Translations under genes and position numbers: made by a program
Source: Phylloscopus collybita
Taxonomy: Eukaryota > Chordata > Aves > Passeriformes > Phylloscopidae
Reading direction: 5' to 3'
Length of the DNA: 64,000 bases
Assembly: GCA_027886175.1 (NCBI GenBank)
Contig: JAJNNQ010000002.1
Coordinates: 12,024,001-12,088,000, forward strand
Notes under the pieces: generated by a model
What the model saw: only the letters and a program-made list of their open reading frames with translations
Database searches by the model: none
Told to the model about the DNA's origin: nothing
Part shown: positions 54,126-64,000 of the stretch, piece after piece
How positions within the stretch are numbered: the first letter of the stretch is position 1
Layout: every line of letters begins with the position of its first letter

Positions 54126-56089
54126 AGTAAGGATGTGGTAAAATATTGTTGTACTTAGTCCTTCTCCTATCCTGTAGCTCAGACACTGTATGAAAAGACA
54201 CACCAAGCTTCCCAAGCTGAAAAGAGAGTAGCTTGTGGTAGTTGGCTGTTGAAAAGAAAGTCTCTTTGTTTTAGAAAAGTGTGCAGTCCATCATGTTAAA
54301 CTGCTCAATAATCTCTGTTTCTTAAGTAATTTTTTTCAATTTGGGTTGAAACTTCCATATAGTATCTGTCCTTGACAGTGTAGGATGTTGATTCCAGTAT
54401 TGTTTAAACGTTTGTAACTTAGAATGTACGTAAAGGAAATGCTTATGTTTGACTTCAGTTTAGGTATCTAAAGGGATTTATGAGTAGTGATTTTTTTTTT
54501 AAGTTCAAGTGATACACTGAAGCCAGAGGAGGTCTGTCAGTGATATATTTGGTTTAAAGATGAGAAAATTGGAGAAGGGAGAATATTAATCCATGATAGT
54601 AGAATTTAAATCTGTTTTTCAATTTTTTTTCTCATTGAAGTTTTTCCCTCATAAAAGTTAAAGTAATATTCTCCTAATACAGAAGTGTTGTAAATAAGGT
54701 GGACAAAGCCAAGAAATCTGGGTAGTTGGTAAGTGCTCTGATAGTGTTTAGCTGATGCTCGTAAGAAAGAACTGTCTTTATGCTTATGCATTTTTTTTTA
54801 AGATTGATAGGGTTAATTGCCTTGGTCTCAACTTAGCTTGTAGACTACTGTGTAGAGATGCTGATTTAAAAGGAACCCAGTCTACCAAAACTTTTTAATC
54901 CCTTCTGCATAGAATGCTGAGGAAAGCATGTTTTCCCCTTGTTAGGTGTAAGCACTCATGATTATAATGTCATATTAGGATCTCTATATTATGAATAAGG
55001 AAACGTGTAGGGCTGCAGTAAGGCCAGAGACAGCAAACAGAGGAGTGCTTGCTGTAGTACAAATTAAATAATACTATTAAACCCTTAAAATTGGGGGTTT
55101 GCAGATTGTAATTCCACCCTAAACCAGTTCTTTTAGAATGATTGGTTTGAATTTAGAAGTGGTTTATCTTTTTTATTTTAAAAAAACATGCTACAGCATA
55201 ACTGCCATTTATTAATACTGCTTTTGTTGAAGCCTTCAGGTTTTATTAACAGCTGTAATAGTCATTGTGTTATCTCCAGCTTTCTGCAAAAATGTGGCTG
55301 GTGGACTTTGCAATTCGGGCATTTATGAAATAATTTGAGATAACATTATAACTGTTTTTCATATTTTTTCCTCTAGAACTTTTATTTTCAAGTGACTCTG
55401 TACAGCTTTGATAAACATGCTGTTATAAGGCATGGAGAGCCTGAGAGATTTCCATGAAATCTTGTAGAGTGTATCTCTTAACGATTTACATGAATTATTT
55501 TGTGTTTCTTGTTGTTTTGACATATCCCTCTTATTTTAGACAGCTCTCTCCAGTAGAAAGCCCCTGAGAAAAGAAAAGCTGCTTGTATTTAGATTTAACA
55601 GTCCTGAAGGTAACAGTGCTGATGCTTTGCTTCCTTTACTGCCTTTGGAAACAACTGTTCCTGACCTGTTCAATGGCATCTCTGTTCCTGGCTTTTTCAG
55701 AAAAATTCATTCTGTTCTACTACATTCTAGCCTCTGTTGTTTTCTTCTGGTGTTGTTTCTGAGTCTTGCCATTGATTTTTGAGCAACAATGTTCCCATTT
55801 TTTGAAAATGATGCTAGTTCAGAAGGTTTCCTCATCCTCCTGCATTTTTGAGTTATATAATGATGCTATGGAAAGAAATAATGGTACTTTGGAAACCAAT
55901 ACTGTATATGCTTTATTTTGTTTTTAGGCTGTCCACTAGCTGTCTTTTAAGCTATCTTGGAGCTTCTTTTTTAGCTGTTTTAAACTCAGGCTATTCCCTA
56001 TACCAGAACAGTAATCAAAGAATTCTGTCTTGTCCTATTAATCTTGCTGGTTAACTGATGAGATGAGCTGTTGCTTAAGGCACGCAGTA

Positions 56090-56185
56090 GCAAGCAGCAG
56101 GGGTGGCTGTGTGCAGGGGCGCTCACAGCAGCGCGCTTTCGCTCCGGCCTCTCTCCCGCACTGTCCTCGCACGCCTGAGCTCGCC
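56090..56185. promoter_or_regulatory. Intronic CpG cluster
   Basis: About nine CpGs occur within some 80 bp (aggggcgctcacagcagcgc and the following 'tttcgctccggcctctctcccgcactgtcctcgcacgcctgagctcgcc'). It is isolated in AT-rich intron and is a candidate regulatory element. Confidence 0.35.
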
Positions 56186-59100
56186 CTGGCAGGAGCCTTC
56201 ACATGGACAGATTTTTCAGCTATCAGCAATACTGTCATGAGAATCCTGCAAATGCTTCTGAGTCAGGACTTTTAACAAAATTGAGTTTTATTGAAAGCAA
56301 TTGAATTGCAATGAGTGGTGATGAATGGATGTATGGTGGTAGGGCTCTGCCAATTCAGATGTTGCTTTTTTTGTTTGCCCTGTACTTTTAAGTTGGATAT
56401 GTTTCCAAATGAAGATTGTTCTGATGACTTAAAAGGCTGTTTCTGTTCTATCCCAGGCTGCAATTATATTGAATTTGTACACCATTAAATAACTTTGAAA
56501 TATTTATTTAAGAGCCAGTGATACTTTTTTCATGTAAACACTTTTACTTAATGTTAAGAGGGTGTATAGTCAGCATTTCATCAACAGCAGACAGAAAATG
56601 TGTTGGATAAGCTTATTGCCAAGCAAGCTGGATATACAATCAATATTAGGAAAAAAAACCCCAAACCCTGAACTGAGCAATATGAAGTAGAGGAAACAAT
56701 TTAGTTAAAAATGGAAATTGATAATATTCTGTATTATATATCTATGTACTTTTCACTGAAGTACAGAGCCTATAAAATCAGGTATGTTCATTGATTTGCA
56801 GATTGCTCAAACATGACTGTGATCCAAGTCAACTGAACTTCTCTCCTAGGAGAAGCTACCATATCCTGAGGATCAGAAACCCTGAAAGACACTTCTCTTT
56901 TGAATGTTTCCAGGTGGAAAACGAAATGTTCTCATTTTTCTCCATCCTCTCTTTTTCATGTTTTTTTTCCCCCCCCCATCTGGAATTGATTGTAGCAGTG
57001 GGCACCGTGTGTTCACAAACCAAGCATACTTCCATACAATTGTGCTATTTGCTTGCTGCTTTATCAGTTCAGGGCAAACTGTTCAATCTATTTTTTATGG
57101 TGCCTCCTTTTTGTTACACTTGCACAGTGGTTGGGCATGGTTGTTAACATTCAGCTGTATTTGTACAAAATAATAAATAGGAGTCATCCCAGCTCTACTG
57201 GCCATTGAAATACCTTATCTGCTTTGCTATTCTAAAAAGCTTATTTACGTTTTTCCTTGTATCTCATCTAAAAATCAGAAAAACTTTGCAAGCATCCTGT
57301 AATTTATGCTGTGTGAATCAATGGAGAAAAGAGTCTGTTGTGTGTCTGGAATTTCATATTTACCTATGAAATCTGGAAGGTAGAGCATCTGAAAAAGAAA
57401 ATTGTCTCAACCCTTCTTTTGCTGTACTCTGTGAGAATGCCACACTCAGTAAATATACTTTTGAATCTTGGAATGAGCATATATGGTACCAGGCCACTCA
57501 GGGTAATGGGTTTTTTGTTGTGGTGTGTTATGTTATCCAGTTTGGTTAGAAACTGGGTGGAAGTACCCTGAAATCAGCAGAACTGTGTCCAGGCAAAGGG
57601 ATCTGCCAGTAGAGCTACTTGTAAAATTCTGGAGCTAAAAATCTTAATGGAACCCATTTAGCACTTTGTGACTTGCAGTTTTTTCGGGTAGCAGCCCTGC
57701 AGCTGGATACATTCAGTGTTGTGAAATCTGTGCAGTGCAGCTCCCCACCCTGAGCAGGGCTGGCCTTGTTCCCAAGAGTGACCCTGTGCAGTTCCCAGCT
57801 CTGATCAAGGCTGGTGCTTTGGTATGACTGGATCACTGGTGGTTACAGCAGGCAGTGGGGTGGGAAGGAGAGAAGGCAGAAGGGTGTATTTGTGTTGGGC
57901 AGTTCATGTCTGTAAGCCTGCTCTTTGAAAGTGGTGAATGTCACCAGTGTCACTTGCTTGGGTCCCTCTGCAGTGGTACTCATGGAGGGAATTGCAAAGT
58001 GGATGATTGTGACATCCAGGGCCAGAGGGAACTGCTGTGTTATCCTGACCTGTTCCAAAGTTGCTGTGAGTGAGTGACCTGCCTGAGTGAGTGACAGCCC
58101 CTCCTGATTACCTGTCAAAGAGTTTCCCAGAGTTGGCTCTGCTGGCCTTGGAAGGATCTCAAGTGAAGCTGAAGCCAGTGCATGTATAGGTAAATGCCTG
58201 GCTGAGTGATGCTCTTGCTATTGAGGATGTGCACTGTACTTTCAGTCTGAATACAGAACATGACTTTTTGACCTTGGATGTTGAAGCCGATGTGGTGGGT
58301 CTTGGGTTTTCAGGAGTAGGTTATCTTTGAACTTTTCTGGTGGCATTGGAGATCCCCATGATTCAATTTTTTTACCTGTGAATAATAGCAGGCTCTGTGA
58401 TGACAATCCTTCCTGTTCTGGATAAATATTTTGAACTAAAAATAATTGATATGGAAAACTGAAGAGAAAAAGGGTAAAGTAGTAAGAGACAACATTTGAT
58501 CTTGCAATGGTTTATCTTCTGGATAACCACAGGATTGAATTTCATTGGATTTCAGTTACAGGAACAGAGTCTATAATTAAGGAGTTAAGTGTGTATCCTG
58601 AGAGTCAGGTTACTGACTTTTTGAGGAGTTACTTAAGTTAGCTTAGTTTTGTTCAGAGGTGGAACTTTGATGGCTTTATATTTATTTTGATATTTCTTTT
58701 ATTGTCACTTACACGAAGATTGTTCTAAAGTCGAGTTTAGTTGCTGTTTTATCAAGAAAGAATTTGAGTTTTGTCCTCAAAACCGCCCAGAATTTCCAGA
58801 ATGTGTTTGATGTGGCCCCCTGAAATGCTTTCCTGTGACAGAGAACCTCTGCATGGGTAACATTTCTCTTTGGTGGGGATACATGGAACTACTCAGTTAT
58901 TCAGAAGTTCCTCTGTAGTAGTTTGGGATGAACATGAAGTTTCATTTTGGAGTGATCTGACATTAGTTGCTGTAGGTAGCCTGCTTCCCCTCATGGGCAA
59001 AGGTTGAGATTTCTGCTGTCTGGCAGTCTGGGGAATGTGGTTCCCAAGTGAGGGGGCTGCTCTTCAGTTGCTGATAAATTGCATGATTGTAAGGATCTGC

Positions 59101-60480
59101 TGGATTCCTTTCTAGCAAAAGAAAACCACAATGATGTAAACCAGTAACTTATCTTCAGAGTTTTGTTTTCTGCAGTTCTGCTGAACCCTCTTCATACTCC
59201 TGAGCAATGCATGTGCTTTTTGAAGTGTCTTTGCCTTTGTGGTTTAGGGCTTACAAATAGTAAAACATTTTGAGAGTAGCCCATTCCCTGGTGAATGGTG
59301 TTAGTGATTCAGAGACCTATTTTCAAAGGCAAAAAAACCCCCAGATAATCTGAGCATGATTTTTTTGTTGTTGGGCAATCATTTTTCACACAAGAAATGA
59401 CTCTTTTTTAGCATTCACAAGCTAAAAAAATGTATTAGAACAAACTTTGATATCATTTATTGTAATCAAGTACTGTCACATCTCATGATCTTTACTATGC
59501 ACTGCTGGTTAAAGGTGTCTCTTTGCAATTGGAAGGAACAATAAATGGAATAATGAATCAGCTGGGATGACAGGTGAGTCAGGCAGCTGCCCTGCTCACG
59601 TGATGGAGTGTGGACTCTGAGCACAGCAAAGCTGTGTTGAAGCTTCAGGTGTGTATTGAGAGAATACGTTGAACTTAGATACTCATACTGATGTGGGGGT
59701 GTGTACCGAGGTGTCTGTGAGAAAGAACACAAAGGTCACATTTGCATGAACAAGGAGAATAAAGATACTGAATTTTTCATTGAAAAGGCTTGTACTTTTC
59801 AGGGTTTGGCTACAGAGAGTGTTTGCCACAATGAGATTTAATGTCAGAGTGTGTGAGAGCTGTTGCATCTTGATGTGTATGCTGCTGTCTCTAAAACCCT
59901 TCCCCTTGGTTTTGTTTAATATTCTGTACTGAGAATTAAAACCCAATTTGGGAGACTTATCTGGGCTGGTCTGTGGATGCTTCTGGTGGATGGTTTAAGA
60001 CACTTTTGTAGCACAATTTCTTTTATTAAATGCTGTTGTTTTACACAAAGACTATGCACAAATTTCTAATTGCAGCTCTTACTGATACTACAAATTGATA
60101 TCCTCAACTTTAGGTAAAGTTTGATGTGTAGGACAGAGTTTATGTAGCCTAACTGTTAATCTACAAGACTGAAGTGTGCATAAATTCTGTTTAGAGGCAG
60201 TGCAGAGAAATAAATGTCTTTAAGATGTGATTCACCTGTCCTAAAGTAGCCATGTGAAATAGCTCAATTTTTAGGGTTCAGTAGCTGGCTGCAGCATGCT
60301 ACAGTCACTTTGGCACACATATTTCCAGTGTGGGCTGTCCAGGTGGCTCAGGTGGGTCTCAATCATTCTGTGTGTCCATTTGTCACAGACTGCTTTTACA
60401 CTAGGGTGTGATCTTACTGAATGACTGATGTGTAAAAGTAAATATATGCATGGAAAAAACACAGCTACCTCCCTAAAAAT

Positions 60481-60590
60481 CACTGCTAGCTCACTGTGTG
60501 ACCATGGGTAGGTTGCACTGTCTTCATATGGGATAGAAATGTTGATCCCTTGCACGATGTTTGAGAGGTAGACAATGTCTGTGTGAGATT
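60481..60590 (+). mobile_element. Possible MIR-like SINE fragment
   Basis: The string ctagctcactgtgtgaccat followed by gggtaggttgcactgtcttc and 'atatgggatagaaatgttgatccc' resembles MIR (CTAGCTGTGTGACCTTGGGCAAGTTAC, then the ATGGGGATAATA core). Similarity fades after about 60 bp, so this is tentative. Confidence 0.45.
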
Positions 60591-63500
60591 GTGCTTATTA
60601 ACTCATTCCTGAAGTAAAGACTTCCTTCTTATCTGGGGACTACTTAACTCCATGGAGCTGAGCCATGTTGAGAAAGGCTTCTTTGTATATCTGTTCTTGG
60701 GAGGAGGAATTGGCATACTCCACCTTTTCCCACTTAAAGCATTTACTCCTATTCCATCAATAATTTAATGATTTTTTTTTAAGGTCAGGAACTTCAATTT
60801 TTTTTAGAAAAATCATGTATGTATTTTTCTAGATAAGCTCAGATCAACTTTCCAAACCCACAGATTTAAAGAAAAGGAACATAAGATCCTGGTCTTATCT
60901 ATAATCTAATAGTTTCCCTCTTCCCCCTGCTTCCTAGTTGTATAAAAGTTCACACTTTTTAGGTGTTACAGTACATAATTTAAAATTGGTTGTTTCAATC
61001 AAATAAAGTACTGAATTGTGTTTCAAGATCACTATCCCTGCTCTTTTTACAACTTTGAAAGCAGACAGCTAAGTGGTGATCACATAGAGGCAGATAGGTT
61101 TTGCACATGCCTTACTCTTACAGATGAGATCTGAGGTATAAATATTAGGAAATCTGGAAAAAGTGCAAGAGAAGTACCAGGGTTGTATCACCAATTCTGT
61201 GTAGTGAAAAGTAGTGTCAATCAGATACATAGGCATGTTGCAGCACATCTAGAAGCTGTTTGAAAAGGAATCAGGGCCATTGTTCCTTCTACTGTAAATA
61301 TTTTGTAACTCTAATTAAAAAGTGTAAGCAGAAAGCAGTTGTTCCTGCAAGTAGGGAGTTATTATATAGTGTGTTGGGGCAAACAAAGTGTATTGTTTGG
61401 CAATTTATATAATGTTATTTAAAAAATGAAATTTGTAGTGAAATGCCCTTATGGAGGTATTCAGTGTCAGGTAACACTAATCTACAGACAGCCTGTTACA
61501 AAGATAAGCAGTTCTAAAATTTGCAGGCAGTTACTTGCACTGTTTTGGAGCAAAGTAGATGTTAACAGCTTGCCAGTTGGTAAATTTGGCAGTAAAATTT
61601 TTTCCAGCTCATTTCATAGCATGAACACTATCACACACAAACAGGTTGCCACAATATGTTGGGTGCAGATGTACCGAGAGGTCATCTGCAGTCTTGCAGG
61701 GTAATGTTTCCAGTTCAGGATGGGCAGGCACCAGGAGCTCTGTACCACTTCTGGTGTTCTTGAACTGAGATTTTTATAATCCCTATTGTTATAATATTTA
61801 TTGCTTGCCATTGCTCAGCAAAATACTGAGAATTGTTTCAAGGCTGCAAACCTAGCTCCTTTGCTGGAACAGATTTAATTGCCAGAGCTGTTTTGTGTTG
61901 AAGTTAGAGGAATATGGAATATTCATATGGAGTATGAAAATACATTTCTCTTTGTTGCTTTGCAAGTCATGTCCTCGTTTTTGTGAGCAATGAAAAACCC
62001 TTTTCCAAACTGGTATTTCTTAGCCTAGTGGTCATAAAAGCTGTTTAGAAAGACTTTTTTATATTAGGAGAAACTTCCACAAGATCCAGCTTCTTTCTCA
62101 GGACTGGGTGCTGGTATCTTACTAGGGAAACTTCTTTTTGTTTCTGCAGTGCTTCTCACTGTAAAAAACCCTTTGTAATTCCCTGCTGTGTATCACTGGT
62201 CTATTATTGCTATTATTCCTGTTTTTCTCAGTGTGGCTTGTACCCAGAGCTTTTCCCTGCAGTATTTGAGTGAGTGTTTGTTGGGTTGGCAGAACAAAGA
62301 GCGGGTGCCGGTGGGCATTGGGCACTTGGGAGGAGAATGGGTATTGTAAAGCAAATCTGCTCCTCAGTGTACAGCCCTGTGAGTCTTGCCAGTTCTCCTC
62401 AGTTTCCATGTGGCATTTTCCCAACCTTTCTTGGTGAACACTGATACTTATACTTGCATGTACTGAAATTCAAGTATAGTATTGTTAACATGTTGTGGAG
62501 CCAGAGGAGCTGCTTACGTGGTGATGACACCATTAGTTTTTTAATTTGGAGCTGCTCTTGTACTTTAAAAAGATGCTTCACAGCTTGGAAATCTTGTTTC
62601 TGTGAATCCAGGTGGGAATTCTCAGCATTTTATCTCTGTCTAGTATGAACAAATACAAGGTATCATGAATAGCAGTTCCCATGAAACAGTAAATCTGGAT
62701 GTGATAAGTTAGTGATGAAGTATCAGAGAATCCATTGGTTCAGCCAAATTGTGTTGAAAGGTAGAAGATGCTTTGCCTTCTGCAGTGATGTCTGAAGCAG
62801 TTGGGTTGGTGCATTGGGTATTCAGGACAGAAAAACCAAGCACCTTTTCAGTGCATAAAGCTTGCCTGGTCAGGCCTTGCTAGCATGAGAGTTCACACAA
62901 GGTAAATCATAAAATTTCTAGTTTATTACTTACTTCCTTGAAGTTTTTAATTTGTCAGAGTATTCACTTCAGACATTTGCACAAATTTGAGGTTCTTGAA
63001 AGTCCTGCTGTGCCAACATTGCCAGGCTGATACAAGTGGGCTTTGAACATTTTGACGTTAATAGTGGTTTGAAATGAAGTATTCAAATTAGAAACTCCCA
63101 GCCTTAAACCAGACTGCTCTAAAATCTTTTATGTTCTGCATGGTGGATGTTCAACATAAAATTTTACTGTGAATTATTTAGAATATCTGTGCTCATTAGG
63201 TGCTGGTATCTGAGTGAAAGAAATAGGGCTATCTAGCATTGTAAAAATATGTTCCACTATCAACTCTGGTCATAAAAAGGAATTCTTCCAGGGAAAATGT
63301 GTTCTCTCTTTCAATTGTGCTTCTTTAAATTACATTGCATTCAGGTTGTTGCTTATTCTACTGCAACTTAAAAGATTTTTTTTGGAAAAAACAACATGGA
63401 GAAACTCTGAAAAACTGTTAGGAGTTATTTCATACTTCATCAGGCAGGTTAGTGTACAGTTGCCTGTAATGATCATAAGTTTTGTCTTATTGCCACCATT

Positions 63501-64000
63501 CCTCTTTATTTGGAATGCTCTTGTGCCTTCTCAGCCCTATAGCCAGGGTTTTGAATAGTGCTTTAAAAACTGCCATTGCTTTGTAAAATTGAGTAAACTT
63601 GCAGAACCAGTAGGTAGCTAGAGTGTGAGGGGTTCTCAGTTTTAGGGTGGTGGTTTTTTTTTTAACGGATGCTGTCACTGATGGTGAAATCAACAGCAGT
63701 TTTAGGCTGTATGCATTTGTCATCCTAAGCATGTTTTTTGATCCTAAAACAAGACACAATGTTGACTCTTCACTTGTGCTTGAAGCCTATTGCAAATTGA
63801 GGTGTTGACTTCTGTAGAACAGCAGCGCTTCCCTTCTTAATGGGGAGGGAGCTTGTGCATGGCTGTCCCCCAGGGCTGTGGGGACATTGCTTGCGAGGGC
63901 AGGAAGAGCCTTCTGCTGAGAATATGTTGGAGCCAAAATGGAACTTTTTGGGTGAGGCAAGCAAGTAGTCGCTCTAGGAGAAGCTTTGGAAAATGTCAGC

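Noticed and set aside
57181..57220. Tyr-Trp-like codons (ctctactggcc) considered as PARD3 exon 2
   Set aside because: The flanking residues do not match the conserved PAR3 sequence after residue 40 and no acceptor fits.

Overview
The window is vertebrate nuclear DNA, most likely from a bird. Three truncated CR1 LINE 3' ends with the avian promoter-distal consensus (matches to the 'ggttggaagggacc' / 'ccttccaac...attct' tail) support this, and the version at 51456-51608 reads like the form common in neoavian/passerine genomes. Interspersed repeats are sparse, codons are interrupted by introns, and no prokaryotic gene organisation is present. The only protein-coding sequence I can support is one exon: the first coding exon of PARD3 (par-3 family cell polarity regulator) on the + strand at 40314-40433, 40 codons ending at a consensus splice donor.

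Layout. Positions 1 to about 39530 are 5' flanking/intergenic DNA, AT-rich and CpG-poor, with two CR1 remnants (907-1035, 3512-3592), two probable ancient MIR-type SINE fragments, short microsatellites, a striking 16-bp perfect hairpin (19011-19060), a small orphan CpG cluster (about 1405-1530) and, just upstream of the gene, a 100-bp-period tandem duplication with long C tracts (39074-39236). Positions about 39530-41135 form a dense CpG island that holds the PARD3 promoter, 5' UTR, coding exon 1 and the start of intron 1. Positions 40434-64000 are intron 1, with one more CR1 remnant, two further MIR-like fragments, homopolymer tracts and two small CpG clusters. I found no sequence for exon 2, so the intron runs beyond the window.

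How it works together. The island should drive transcription to the right. The exon encodes the start of the N-terminal oligomerisation domain of PAR3, the scaffold of the PAR3-PAR6-aPKC polarity complex. Candidate control elements visible around it are E-boxes of the ZEB/SNAI type, a cluster of three E-boxes about 1.3 kb upstream, a YY1-like site just inside the intron, and an upstream ORF ending in ATG-TGA.

I looked for an undescribed system and did not find one. The long ORFs in the GC-rich island are compositional artefacts. The most checkable unusual features are the near-perfect hairpin, the tandem C-tract duplication, the upstream ORF and the orphan CpG clusters.
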